A stretch of 64,000 nucleotides of DNA from an uncultured Mollicutes bacterium (GTDB lineage Bacteria > Bacillota_I > Bacilli_A > RFN20 > CAG-826): assembly GCA_900540385.1 (NCBI GenBank), contig UQFY01000010.1, forward strand, positions 1 to 64,000, given 5' to 3'. Under the pieces are notes generated by a model that worked only from the letters and a program-made list of their open reading frames with translations, did no database searches and was not told the DNA's origin. Shown piece after piece: positions 41,501-49,567 of the stretch (the first letter of the stretch is position 1; every line of letters starts with the position of its first letter). The position numbers were made by a program, and so were the translations under genes.

Positions 41501-43075
41501 TTAAGCGTATGTCGGGAAGAATAGACATGCCATACCGAAATAGATGAGCAAAGTTGTGACATCCATTACCGTTGTTAACATTGGTTGAGCAAGAAGAGCG
41601 GGGTCTTTTTTAAGGGCTGCTGCTCCCATACAAAGACAAGTTCCAATGAGTTTGGAAAAGGAAATCGCAAAGAACATCGTAAGAGAAACAAGAGCGCTAA
41701 AGGTGAAAGCGTGTGCCGCAAATGCTCCGGCATCTTCTCCGGTGAAGACGGTTCCATTCCAAATATGGTAGTTTGTAAAGTCGAAAGACTTACCAGATGG
41801 GTCGCTGACTTCTCCTAAGGAGACAATTCCAGTGTATTGTTCTAAGCTCACCCAGAAGAAACAGAAAATAGAAACGAATAAGGCAACAATCAAAGCGCTT
41901 CTAAGCTCTTTCCAGAGAATTCTTAATGTATCTTTTGGTCCAAACTCATCGGTAGCTAAACCACGAATCATCAAACCGGTGGTCTGGCCACCAGCATTGC
42001 CACCCGTATCCATCAAGGTTGGAACAAAGGAAATCAAAATCGGTAAGGAAACGAAGATGGTTTGCGCTTCCAAGCGGTTTAAGACCATTGTTGTAAAGGT
42101 TCCTAAAATAAGCAAAGCAATAATCCAAGGGATACATTTCTTTGCACTTTCCCAAACCGTGGATTGCGTATAGGTCTTTTCGGAAGGAACGACGTTGGTC
42201 ATATGAGCGATATCTTCGTTCGATTCCTGAGTGATAACATCCATAGCATCGTCGACTGTGACGATACCAAGTAAGCAATTATCTTCATTTAAAACGGCCA
42301 TAGCGTTTAAATCATATTTACGGAACATGTTTGCAACATCTTCTCTATCGGTGTTCACGTGACAGAATGGCGCGTCTTTATTCATGATGTCCGAAAGAAG
42401 CTGATCGGATTTAGACCAAATTAAGTCATCCAAGTCAACGGTTCCAACAAACTTTCTCTTTTCGTTCTTCACAAAGATTGTATAAACGGTTTCTGCTTCA
42501 CGACCTCTTTTGCGAATATGATCAATCGCTTTCTGCACCGTCCATCCCTCTTTTAATTCGATGAACTCGGTGGTCATGATAGCGCCAGCTGTATCTTCTT
42601 TATATTTTAATAACTGGTTAATGTCTTGACGCATCTCAGGATCGGCAGCAGCAAGGACCTTTTTCGCTAGGTTTGCAGGCATATCTCCGACCGTATCCGC
42701 CAAATCGTCCGCATACTGCTTGTTGATTAATTCGACAAGTTCCTTGTTTGTCATGGCTTGGACAAGGGACTCTTTCATATCTTGCGATAATTCGTCATAT
42801 AAAGATGCGTTTTGCTCCGATTTAGTATCACGGAATAAGGTAATGACGTCTTTGATATCCAATTCTTCGCAGGCTTTTGCAATATCTGCATCTGGGATGG
42901 TGTCAAAAATGCGTTTTAATTCTTCCGTATTGTGGTCATGAATTGCTTTTAACAAAAGCTCGCTGTCGAATGAAGCTTCCGTGATGTCTTCAGAGGTAAT
43001 TTCATCCAAAGGAACGTCGATCTTTTCAATATCGTTATTCTTTACTTCGTTTTCAGGCTTTTTCTCTTCTTCCAT
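41501..43075 (-). CDS. mgtE: magnesium transporter MgtE
   Basis: 524 residues. N-terminal helical MgtE_N domain (about 40-160), two CBS domains (about 165-290) that sense Mg2+, a connecting helix, and five transmembrane segments with the pore motif PTLMDTGGNAGGQTT. AGGAGG precedes the ATG. Divergent from pduL. No Mg2+ riboswitch is visible in the 127-nt spacer. Confidence 0.95.
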   Translation of the reverse strand: MEEEKKPENEVKNNDIEKIDVPLDEITSEDITEASFDSELLLKAIHDHNTEELKRIFDTIPDADIAKACEELDIKDVITLFRDTKSEQNASLYDELSQDMKESLVQAMTNKELVELINKQYADDLADTVGDMPANLAKKVLAAADPEMRQDINQLLKYKEDTAGAIMTTEFIELKEGWTVQKAIDHIRKRGREAETVYTIFVKNEKRKFVGTVDLDDLIWSKSDQLLSDIMNKDAPFCHVNTDREDVANMFRKYDLNAMAVLNEDNCLLGIVTVDDAMDVITQESNEDIAHMTNVVPSEKTYTQSTVWESAKKCIPWIIALLILGTFTTMVLNRLEAQTIFVSLPILISFVPTLMDTGGNAGGQTTGLMIRGLATDEFGPKDTLRILWKELRSALIVALFVSIFCFFWVSLEQYTGIVSLGEVSDPSGKSFDFTNYHIWNGTVFTGEDAGAFAAHAFTFSALVSLTMFFAISFSKLIGTCLCMGAAALKKDPALLAQPMLTTVMDVTTLLIYFGMACLFFPTYA

Positions 43076-43168
43076 GGGCGTTTCCTCCTACTAGACCTAG
43101 TGTAGACTTTTTCTTAAAAATAGAGAACAAAAAAATGAAAATGAAGAGCAACCTTTTTCTTACTGTTC

Positions 43169-43174
43169 TATAAT
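43169..43174 (+). promoter_or_regulatory. pduL promoter -10
   Basis: TATAAT. +1 near 43181, short leader with AAGGAG before the ATG. Confidence 0.55.
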
Positions 43175-43202
43175 ATCCACGACATATGTAAGGAGTATTT
43201 AA

Positions 43203-43808
43203 ATGTCTGAATTAAAATTCATTGTTGAAACAAGTGCCCGTCACGTCCATTTAACCCAAGAAGCGGTTGAAATTCTTTTTGGCAAAGGACATGAGTTAAC
43301 CCCACGCAAATTCCTTTCCCAACCTGGACAATTTGCGTCTAATGATAAAGTCCAAGTTATTGGCTATAACAAGAAAGATCCAAACGGAGTTCGCCCAAGC
43401 GCCATGTTCTCCATTCTTGGACCAGTGCGTAAAGCAAATCAAGTCGAAGTGTCTTTCACCGATGCTCGTACTCTTGGCTTAACTGCCCCTGTGCGTGAAT
43501 CTGGCGATATTGCTGGTTCTGGAAAATGCACGATCAAAGGACCTGAAGGTGAGATTGAACTCGAAGAAGGGGTTATTGTGGCAAAACGTCATATCCATAT
43601 GACACCAAAAGATGCTGAAGATTTTGGCGTTAGCAATGGCCAAATCGTCTCTGTTCGTATTGATGGCACAGGACGTGCAACCGTTTATGATGATGTTGTT
43701 ATCCGTGTTTCCGAAAAGTTCTCTTTAGCTATGCATATCGATACTGATGAATGCAATGCTGCAGCTGCTTTTGGAACCGTTTACGGAACAATTGTTGATA
43801 AAAAATAA
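43203..43808 (+). CDS. pduL: phosphate propanoyltransferase (PduL)
   Basis: 201 residues, two beta-barrel halves with zinc-binding histidine motifs SARHVHLT (11-18) and KRHIHMTP (about 127-134). It interconverts acyl-CoA and acyl phosphate and often replaces Pta in Bacillota that lack a microcompartment. No shell-protein genes are nearby, so a role in acetate fermentation is likely (inference). First gene of a three-gene unit. Confidence 0.93.
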   Translation: MSELKFIVETSARHVHLTQEAVEILFGKGHELTPRKFLSQPGQFASNDKVQVIGYNKKDPNGVRPSAMFSILGPVRKANQVEVSFTDARTLGLTAPVRESGDIAGSGKCTIKGPEGEIELEEGVIVAKRHIHMTPKDAEDFGVSNGQIVSVRIDGTGRATVYDDVVIRVSEKFSLAMHIDTDECNAAAAFGTVYGTIVDKK

Positions 43809-43809
43809 G

Positions 43810-44085
43810 ATGGCTGTTACTTCTTTTACTTACACTCCAAAGAATGTTTGCTCAAGGCAATTTGAATTCACTTTTGATGGGGATGTCATTCTTTCTTTGA
43901 AAATTACACGTGGATGCCCAGGAAACACCCAAGGCATCTCTAAATTAGTCGAAGGAAGAAAGATAGATGAAGTCATATCTTTGCTAAAAGGAATTGTTTG
44001 TCCTTCCACAAGGGAAGCAAAAACTTCTTGCCCTGACCAAATTGCGGAAGCTTTAATGGCTTATAAAGCACAAAGAAATGGCTAA
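43810..44085 (+). CDS. TSCPD-domain protein (TIGR03905 type)
   Basis: 91 residues with four conserved cysteines: NVCSRQFEF, RGCPGNTQGISKLVEG, GIVCPSTREAK and TSCPDQIAEAL. The TSCPD motif also occurs at the end of some ribonucleotide reductases. The stand-alone form is uncharacterised and likely binds a metal or FeS cluster (inference). The start at 43810 follows the pduL stop by one base. The in-frame extension into pduL is rejected. It overlaps the flavoprotein gene by 8 nt. Confidence 0.85.
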   Translation: MAVTSFTYTPKNVCSRQFEFTFDGDVILSLKITRGCPGNTQGISKLVEGRKIDEVISLLKGIVCPSTREAKTSCPDQIAEALMAYKAQRNG

Positions 44086-44593
44086 GATACTGATTTTAAA
44101 TGGCTCTCCTCATTTGAAAGGAAATACTTCCGCAATGGTGGATTCCTTTCTTGCTGGGGCAAAGAAGGCTCAGAATGAAGTGTTTGTTTATAACGTTGCA
44201 TTCATGAATATTCATGACAGCATCGGTTTTCAAGATGAACTCATTCACGATGATATGAATCAGATTGAAAAATCTCTTCTGTCTTCGGATTATGTCGTTC
44301 TTGCTTCGCCTCTTTATTTCTTCTCCTTTAGTGGCTATTTAAAAAACGTAATTGACCGTTTCGCATCCTTTAAAAACATCGAAAACAAAAAACTCTTGCT
44401 CTTTGTTTCCATGGCTTCGGATAATCCTGAATCCTTAAAACCAATTCAAGAGCAAACAAAACTCATTGCAAATCACCTAAAATGGTCTTTTGAAGGTTTC
44501 TCCTTCCTCCCTTCTTGTAAAAAAGAAGATGATTATAAGAATCATTTTGGAGAACTAGAAAAACCTTTCCAAATGGGCTTGTCGATACATTGA
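44078..44593 (+). CDS. flavodoxin-fold NAD(P)H-dependent reductase
   Basis: 171 residues. FMN-binding loop NGSPHLKGNTSAMVDSF (about 8-24), SPLYFFSFSGYLKNVIDRF (about 82-100), and a methionine-rich third loop. Relatives usually carry a C-x2-C-x(n)-C cluster just before a DDM block. Here the stretch before IHDDMN has no cysteine, so an iron-sulfur centre is not expected. Electron partner unknown. Confidence 0.85.
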   Translation: MAKILILNGSPHLKGNTSAMVDSFLAGAKKAQNEVFVYNVAFMNIHDSIGFQDELIHDDMNQIEKSLLSSDYVVLASPLYFFSFSGYLKNVIDRFASFKNIENKKLLLFVSMASDNPESLKPIQEQTKLIANHLKWSFEGFSFLPSCKKEDDYKNHFGELEKPFQMGLSIH

Positions 44594-44597
44594 TGAA

Positions 44598-44622
44598 TAA
44601 CGCTCCGTAACGGGCGTTTTTC
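44598..44622 (+). terminator. terminator after the flavoprotein gene
   Basis: AACGCtCCG...CGGgCGTT stem followed by T5. Confidence 0.82.
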
Positions 44623-44623
44623 C

Positions 44624-44652
44624 TTGCAAGGAAGAAGATAATTCCCTAGAAT
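44624..44652 (+). promoter_or_regulatory. metK promoter
   Basis: TTGCAA (44624-44629), 17-nt spacer, TAGAAT (44647-44652). +1 near 44659. Confidence 0.75.
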
Positions 44653-44669
44653 ATATCCACGACGAAAGT

Positions 44670-44780
44670 CGAGTATCTAGAAGCGGTTCCTAAGGACTGA
44701 AAAAAACCGCTAGCAACTCCAATCTAAATCGATGGTAAGTGCTTGTTCTTAGAGGGCTCCACACGCCCTAGCGATGCTCG
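44670..44780 (+). promoter_or_regulatory. SAM-I (S-box)-like riboswitch, diverged
   Basis: P1 CGAGTATC (44670-44677) pairs fully with GATGCTCG (44773-44780). Inside: P2 GCGGTT/AACCGC, the joining block AGCAACTCC (GGCAACC in typical S-boxes), P3 CCAATC/GATGG, GTAAGTGCTTGTTCT (GGTGCTAATTCC-like) and P4 AGGGC/GCCCT. It sits before metK with a terminator. The four-helix order fits SAM-I, but several core bases differ, so the ligand is probable, not certain. Confidence 0.75.
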
Positions 44781-44795
44781 AGGCAAGGTATATTT

Positions 44796-44822
44796 CCTTC
44801 CACCACGTGTGGGAGGTTTTTC
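44796..44822 (+). terminator. metK riboswitch terminator
   Basis: CCTTCCAC/GTGGGAGG, 5-nt loop, then T5, ending about 20 nt before the metK ATG. Confidence 0.85.
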
Positions 44823-44844
44823 GTTCTTGTAACAAGGAGAATAT

Positions 44845-46014
44845 ATGCAAAAAGTTTTATTTACCTCAGAGTCCGTTTCCGAAGGACATCCAGATAAAGT
44901 TTGCGATAAGATTGCCGACTCTATCCTCGATGAATGTCTCCGTTTAGATCCACAAGCACACGTTGCTTGCGAAGTCTTTGCGACCACTGAATATATCGTT
45001 ATTGGTGGAGAAATCACCGTTAATGGCCATATTGATTATGAAGGAATTGCAAGAAATGTCCTTCGTGAAATTGGTTATGTTTCTCCAGAAATCGGCATTG
45101 GCGCGGATACTTGTGAAATTGTTGTCAAAGTGAAAGAACAATCCCCTGATATCAATATGGGCATTGAACGCCAAAATGAATTGGATATGGGTGCCGGAGA
45201 TCAAGGAATCATGTTCGGATACGCTACAAATGAATCCGCAGGTTATATGCCTCTTCCCATTTCCATTGCTCATAAGCTTGTAAGAACTGCCACCATTTTA
45301 AGAAAGAATGGGGAATTTAAACATGCTAGACCAGATATGAAGTCTCAAGTCACGATTGATTATACCAATCCAAAAAATCCTAAAATTGACAATATTTTGA
45401 TGTCTATTCAGCATGATGAAGAAACAAATTTGAATGATTTTAAAAAATACGTTCATGAAAATATCATGGTACCAGTCGCAGAATCCTTTGGAATGAACAT
45501 TGACTTTTCTTATTTGGTAAATCCAACAGGACGTTTCTGTATTGGCGGTCCTAAAGGAGACACAGGATTAACAGGAAGAAAACTCATCGTTGATACCTAT
45601 GGCGGATCTGCTAGACATGGCGGAGGAGCCTTCTCTGGCAAAGACCCATCTAAGGTTGATCGTTCCGCTTCATATTATGCTAGATATATTGCCAAAAACC
45701 TTGTTGCCGCTGGTGCAGCTGATCGTTTGGAAGTTCAACTTTCCTATGCCATTGGCGTAGCAAAACCTTTATCTGTTGGCATTAACACATATGGCACAAA
45801 ACATTATCCAGACGAATTAATCCTTGAAGCCGTCGATAAATTCTTCGATGCCAGACCAGGCGCTATTATTGATGCCTTCTCTTTAAGGAAGCCTTCTTTC
45901 AAATACGCCGATACAACAAATTACGGTGCTTTTGGAAGACCGGATCTTTCATTGCCTTGGGAAAAGCTTGATAAGGTTGATGAATTAAAAGCCTTCTTTA
46001 AAAAACACGCTTAA
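44845..46014 (+). CDS. metK: S-adenosylmethionine synthetase
   Basis: 389 residues. Makes SAM from methionine and ATP. SVSEGHPDKVCDKIADSIL (about 8-26), GAGDQGIMFGYA (about 115-126) and GGGAFSGKDPSKVDRSA (about 256-272) are the family signatures. AAGGAG lies before the ATG. Preceded by an S-box-like riboswitch, so its own product probably attenuates transcription. Confidence 0.97.
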   Translation: MQKVLFTSESVSEGHPDKVCDKIADSILDECLRLDPQAHVACEVFATTEYIVIGGEITVNGHIDYEGIARNVLREIGYVSPEIGIGADTCEIVVKVKEQSPDINMGIERQNELDMGAGDQGIMFGYATNESAGYMPLPISIAHKLVRTATILRKNGEFKHARPDMKSQVTIDYTNPKNPKIDNILMSIQHDEETNLNDFKKYVHENIMVPVAESFGMNIDFSYLVNPTGRFCIGGPKGDTGLTGRKLIVDTYGGSARHGGGAFSGKDPSKVDRSASYYARYIAKNLVAAGAADRLEVQLSYAIGVAKPLSVGINTYGTKHYPDELILEAVDKFFDARPGAIIDAFSLRKPSFKYADTTNYGAFGRPDLSLPWEKLDKVDELKAFFKKHA

Positions 46015-46036
46015 ACCCCCTTTCTAATGCATAATT

Positions 46037-46068
46037 CCCCACCTTTCGTTGCTAAAGGCGGGGTTTTC
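46037..46068 (+). terminator. terminator after metK
   Basis: CCCCaCCTTT / AAAGGcGGGG, 7-nt loop, then TTTTC. Confidence 0.9.
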
Positions 46069-46078
46069 ATTATATAAA

Positions 46079-46092
46079 TGTAAGCGTTTACA
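46079..46092. promoter_or_regulatory. CcpA catabolite-responsive element (cre)
   Basis: TGTAAGCGTTTACA matches the cre consensus TGWNANCGNTNWCA at every fixed position. It lies 119 nt upstream of the hpf ATG and overlaps the spacer of a possible promoter with TACAAT at 46097-46102. Confidence 0.75.
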
Positions 46093-46210
46093 AATTTACA
46101 ATTACGAAATTCATTAGATGGCATCTAAAGAAAAAATATCTATTATTTACTTTTTTTGTGCCTTCTTTATTATGTAGTTGTAAGGGATTTAAGTCCCGGG
46201 AGGTACATAT

Positions 46211-46774
46211 ATGAATGTTCAGATTGTCGGTAAGAATGTTTCGATTACCGACTCTATCCGTGCAAGCGTAGAAAAGAAACTCGCCCGCATGGATAAGTAT
46301 TTCGTCAAAGACACTGACGAAGTGCTTGCGAGAGTAGTCGTTGTCGCCTATAACGTAGGCGCAAAAGTGGAGATTACAATCTTCACCAAAGCGATGGATT
46401 TCCGCACTGAGGTTCGTGACAATGATCTTTATGCGGCAGTTGATTTAGCCATTGATAAATTGGAAGATCAGATGCGCCGCTTAAAGACAAGAATGAACCG
46501 TTCTAAGAGCGCTGGAAAGGGCCTTGGTTTAGGACGTTCAATTGCGTTTGAAAATCTTGAAGAAGAGAAGGAAGAAGAGGAGAATGAAGAAGTTGTTAGA
46601 ACTAAGTCAATCTACCTTGATCCAATGACCCTTGACGATGCGATTACAAGAATGGATGCATTAGGTCATACATTCTTCGTTTATCTTGATTCTGATGATA
46701 ATAAAATTGCCGTTGCCTATAAGAGAATGGATGGCGGATATGGCGTTATCGAAATTGAGAACGATTTAAAATAA
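46211..46774 (+). CDS. hpf: ribosome hibernation promoting factor, long form
   Basis: 187 residues. The N-terminal RaiA/HPF domain (1-95) binds the 30S tRNA channel. A linker rich in E (about 115-128) follows, then the C-terminal dimerisation domain (about 130-187, SIYLDPMTLDDAITRMDALG), which joins two ribosomes into 100S dimers. The leader has a GGGAT/GTCCC hairpin directly before GGGAGG, which could affect initiation. The cre site upstream suggests carbon-source control. Confidence 0.95.
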   Translation: MNVQIVGKNVSITDSIRASVEKKLARMDKYFVKDTDEVLARVVVVAYNVGAKVEITIFTKAMDFRTEVRDNDLYAAVDLAIDKLEDQMRRLKTRMNRSKSAGKGLGLGRSIAFENLEEEKEEEENEEVVRTKSIYLDPMTLDDAITRMDALGHTFFVYLDSDDNKIAVAYKRMDGGYGVIEIENDLK

Positions 46775-46801
46775 CGTAAAATATCAACAATGAAAAAGAT
46801 T

Positions 46802-46830
46802 AGAGTTCTTCGGAACTCTTTTCTTTTTTA
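46802..46830 (+). terminator. terminator after hpf
   Basis: AGAGTTC-TTCG-GAACTCT, perfect stem with UUCG loop, then a T-rich run. Confidence 0.93.
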
Positions 46831-46861
46831 AAATTATTCTTTAACCAACAAAATATTTATG

Positions 46862-46891
46862 TTGCCTAATAAATTATGTAGGGTTTAAAAT
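46862..46891 (+). promoter_or_regulatory. promoter, leaderless start
   Basis: TTGCCT (46862-46867), 18-nt spacer, TAAAAT (46886-46891) ending 6 nt before the ATG at 46898. Confidence 0.65.
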
Positions 46892-46897
46892 AGTCTT

Positions 46898-47221
46898 ATG
46901 AAAAAGACGCTTACTAAAAAGAGAATCAATGGACACGATTATTATTACCTTTCTTATCGAAAAGGGGAGAAAGTGATTAGCCAATACCTCGGTTCATCTT
47001 CGTCAACCAAATACAAAAAATATCTTTATTTGCTTACCCATAAAGCATCGAAATATGGGTTTGAAAAAGTGCGTCAAAATAACTTTAAAAAAGGTGTTCC
47101 AATCGCCTATGTTGAAGATGGTTATTTGGTGTATGAATTTAAGAATGGAGCCAAGCAATATATGAACTCCAAAATGCAAGTTGTTAAGGTAACTCGCCAT
47201 GGAAGAAAATCAGAATTGTAA
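46898..47221 (+). CDS. hypothetical small basic protein
   Basis: 107 residues, strongly basic. N-terminus KKRINGHDYYYLSYRKGEKV then ISQYLGSSS resembles the short strand-rich segment found at the start of some transposases and Fic-type proteins, but nothing catalytic follows. The C-terminus is also basic and beta-rich. Leaderless. Overlaps the next gene by 23 nt. Small-plus-kinase order would fit an antitoxin, which is only a suggestion. Confidence 0.65.
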   Translation: MKKTLTKKRINGHDYYYLSYRKGEKVISQYLGSSSSTKYKKYLYLLTHKASKYGFEKVRQNNFKKGVPIAYVEDGYLVYEFKNGAKQYMNSKMQVVKVTRHGRKSEL

Positions 47222-47708
47222 AGAATTAATTTTAGTTTGCGGGGTGGATGGCAGTGGGCGCTCTACTTTTGCTCAATGCTTCAAAAATTCTTTCATGCAA
47301 TCCTTACCCGCTGAACCACTCTACCAGGGATTATTGGGGGGTTCATCTTTTGTGTCCACCTCAAGCCTTATCGATCCTAAGCGCATTGAGTACATAAAGA
47401 AAGCGCATCTAATGGGGTATAAAATTACCGTCTATTACATTTTCGCTGGCAAGCTTCTCTCTATTGCTAGAAATCGTTTTCGTCTTTTAGCGGATGGCCA
47501 TTCTTTCGATGAGCAAGAATTTAAAAAGACCTATGAATCTTCTTACAAAGGCCTTCTTGAGATTTACGAATATATTGACTTAGTTTTCTTTATCCGAAAT
47601 CAGAAAGAATATGAATTCCTTGTCGCTTACTCTCCAAGCGAAACCAACTTTGATGATTTTAAGGAAGCGGTGAAAAAAACCAAAACTTTCGTTGACCGAA
47701 TTAAGTGA
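47199..47708 (+). CDS. zeta-toxin-like P-loop kinase, diverged
   Basis: 169 residues. The P-loop reads GVDGSGRST (about 15-23) with R where Walker A needs K. The second half, IKKAHLMGYKITVYYIF, ARNRFRLLADGHSFDEQEF and SYKGLLEIYEYIDLVFFIRN, follows the zeta-toxin/AAA_33 pattern (RVxxRVxxGGHxIPExxI, then DxVYFYDN). About 30 residues that normally hold the NPDE loop are missing. Zeta kinases phosphorylate UDP-sugar precursors. Activity here is doubtful given the arginine and the missing loop. Paired with the 107-residue gene. Confidence 0.6.
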   Translation: MEENQNCKELILVCGVDGSGRSTFAQCFKNSFMQSLPAEPLYQGLLGGSSFVSTSSLIDPKRIEYIKKAHLMGYKITVYYIFAGKLLSIARNRFRLLADGHSFDEQEFKKTYESSYKGLLEIYEYIDLVFFIRNQKEYEFLVAYSPSETNFDDFKEAVKKTKTFVDRIK

Positions 47709-47754
47709 CCTTTCAATAACAATAGAAAAATTCCCCACTTTGCTTTTATTGTAT

Positions 47755-47768
47755 TAAAATTAATTTTA
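47755..47768 (+). promoter_or_regulatory. -10 promoter, leaderless start
   Basis: TAAAAT (47755-47760), 7 nt before the ATG at 47768. It is part of TAAAATTAATTTTA, a palindrome, but AT-only and so weak evidence. Confidence 0.55.
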
Positions 47769-48640
47769 TGGTTTCACCAGAAGTACTTGCAACAGATCTA
47801 GACGGAACGCTTTTCTACCCGAAAAGGAAAAGAAATCTAATTCCAGCAAAATCCATTAATTTCCTTAAACGCTATATCGAAGATGGTGGACGTTTATTAA
47901 TCGTTAGTGGAAGGGGCCACTATTTCGCGGATAAAGTTCGTGAAGTTTTAGGCTGCCCAGTGGATGTAGTGGGCTGCAATGGTTCTTTTGTTGAATCAGA
48001 TGGTACATTAATCAAAGAAAACTTTTTTGACGCGGAGAAACTCAAAAAGACTCTTTCGGAAATTCGTAGAGAACAACGACTGATGTTTATTTCCCTTTTC
48101 TGCAAGGACTATAACTTTGTGGTGGACATATCCATGTTAAATTTCTTCCCACGTGTTGGATATCGTCTTTACGAGTTAAGCCAAGGGGCATATCGTGAGA
48201 AAGCGACTAAAAGTGAAAAAATTTTCTACGAACAACTAGAAAAAGGGCAAGTATACAAAGTTCTTCTCTTCGTTGGACCATCCAAAAAATCCATACGTCG
48301 TTCAGAAGAATTAACCAAACTGTTAGCGGTTCGTTACCCAGATATGGAATTCGCTTTCAGCAATCAAGTTATTGAAATCACCCCAAAAGGGTGCACAAAA
48401 TCCTCTGGGATATCTTTTTATCTTGATTACAACCACTTTTCTAACGATAATGTTATAGTCATTGGCGACTCTGGAAATGATATTTCCATGTTTAAAGCTT
48501 ACCATGATCAAAGCTATTGCATGTCACACGCTCCATTAAGCGTTCGTCAATACGCCAAAACAACAATTAAACATTTCTACGATTTGGAAGAATATATCTA
48601 TCCATCGGCGGAGACAAAAACTTCCAAAGAAAAGAAATGA
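47768..48640 (+). CDS. HAD-superfamily Cof-type phosphatase
   Basis: 290 residues. Motif I ATDLDGTLFYP (about 7-17), motif II LLIVSGRGH, and VIVIGDSGNDISMFKAY for motifs III/IV, with a type IIB cap. Second Cof-type phosphatase in the window (see 23343). The C-terminal tail is lysine-rich. Separated by 26 nt from the next gene, so probably cotranscribed. Confidence 0.88.
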   Translation: MVSPEVLATDLDGTLFYPKRKRNLIPAKSINFLKRYIEDGGRLLIVSGRGHYFADKVREVLGCPVDVVGCNGSFVESDGTLIKENFFDAEKLKKTLSEIRREQRLMFISLFCKDYNFVVDISMLNFFPRVGYRLYELSQGAYREKATKSEKIFYEQLEKGQVYKVLLFVGPSKKSIRRSEELTKLLAVRYPDMEFAFSNQVIEITPKGCTKSSGISFYLDYNHFSNDNVIVIGDSGNDISMFKAYHDQSYCMSHAPLSVRQYAKTTIKHFYDLEEYIYPSAETKTSKEKK

Positions 48641-48666
48641 ATATTTGAAGAAAGGATTTCACACTA

Positions 48667-49545
48667 ATGAATCAAATTTCAGAAGTAATCACCACACTCG
48701 AGCACTACAAAGTGGTGATTAGAGACACTCTTGAGTACACTCTTCCAAGAGACAAATATGATATGGATGCTTATAACGAGAAAAAGAGAAGCATTCTCAT
48801 CGAACTCGATCAAAATACACCTTTAAAGAGCATTATCACCAATTCCGGTGAAAATGGTGAAAAATTAGAGAAAATGATCCGTGACTTCTATGAAGAAGTT
48901 TATGGCGAAGGCTCTACCATTTTAAAAGCAGCTGAAGATGGCTTACGTGTTGACCACGCTCAACATTTAGCAATTTTCAAAGGCGTTCTCCCAATTCATG
49001 AAAACATTGAAGGAATGGTTCGCGGAATCATTGCTGATGCTAAGAAAAACAATCCTAACGTTGATTTAGCCCAAGTTGAAAACGTTGACCTTTTAGAAGA
49101 AAGAATGTATCGCACTGTCGCATACCTCACTCTTACTAATCAATTAATCAAACTTTTCAGCGACTATAACCAAGCCCGTCGTGAAGCAAAAGGCGAAGAA
49201 AGTGCCGCTTCCAAATTTATTGGCAATGATATCAACGAAGTCATTGGCGATTTAAATATGGTCCGTGCCAACTCCCGTATCACTGATGCCCGTTTCATGG
49301 GTGTTCAAGATAAAGTTTTCGAACTTGTCGAATTTATGACTGGCCGTCGTGATTTACCTTCTGGTAAAGGCTTTGGCGATGTCATTCGCGAAACCCAAAG
49401 TGCAGTCGGCGGACTTGTTAGTGAAGTTGAACCTGCTTTCCGTGATGCTTATGTTCCATTATTAAACGAGCTCATCGAACAAGCTAAAGCAAATAACAAC
49501 AAAATCGGTGGTCAAGAAGCTGCCCCAGAAAATAAGGCTGCTTAA
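48667..49545 (+). CDS. hypothetical helical protein
   Basis: 292 residues, not recognised. Soluble, almost entirely helical, slightly acidic, no cysteine and no signal peptide. A conserved-looking stretch is NMVRANSRITDARFMGVQDK (about 198-217). AAAGGA lies before the ATG. Immediately followed by a two-helix membrane protein, so the pair may form one membrane-linked complex (inference). Confidence 0.75.
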   Translation: MNQISEVITTLEHYKVVIRDTLEYTLPRDKYDMDAYNEKKRSILIELDQNTPLKSIITNSGENGEKLEKMIRDFYEEVYGEGSTILKAAEDGLRVDHAQHLAIFKGVLPIHENIEGMVRGIIADAKKNNPNVDLAQVENVDLLEERMYRTVAYLTLTNQLIKLFSDYNQARREAKGEESAASKFIGNDINEVIGDLNMVRANSRITDARFMGVQDKVFELVEFMTGRRDLPSGKGFGDVIRETQSAVGGLVSEVEPAFRDAYVPLLNELIEQAKANNNKIGGQEAAPENKAA

Positions 49546-49567
49546 TTAATAGCAAAGTGGTGATACC

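Noticed and set aside
46898..47221. Small protein as a transposase remnant
   Set aside because: Only a short N-terminal resemblance exists. There is no catalytic DDE region, no terminal inverted repeat, and the frame is intact with its own promoter.
47755..47768. TAAAATTAATTTTA as a fifth promoter palindrome
   Set aside because: It is AT-only and not centred on the -10, so chance is sufficient.
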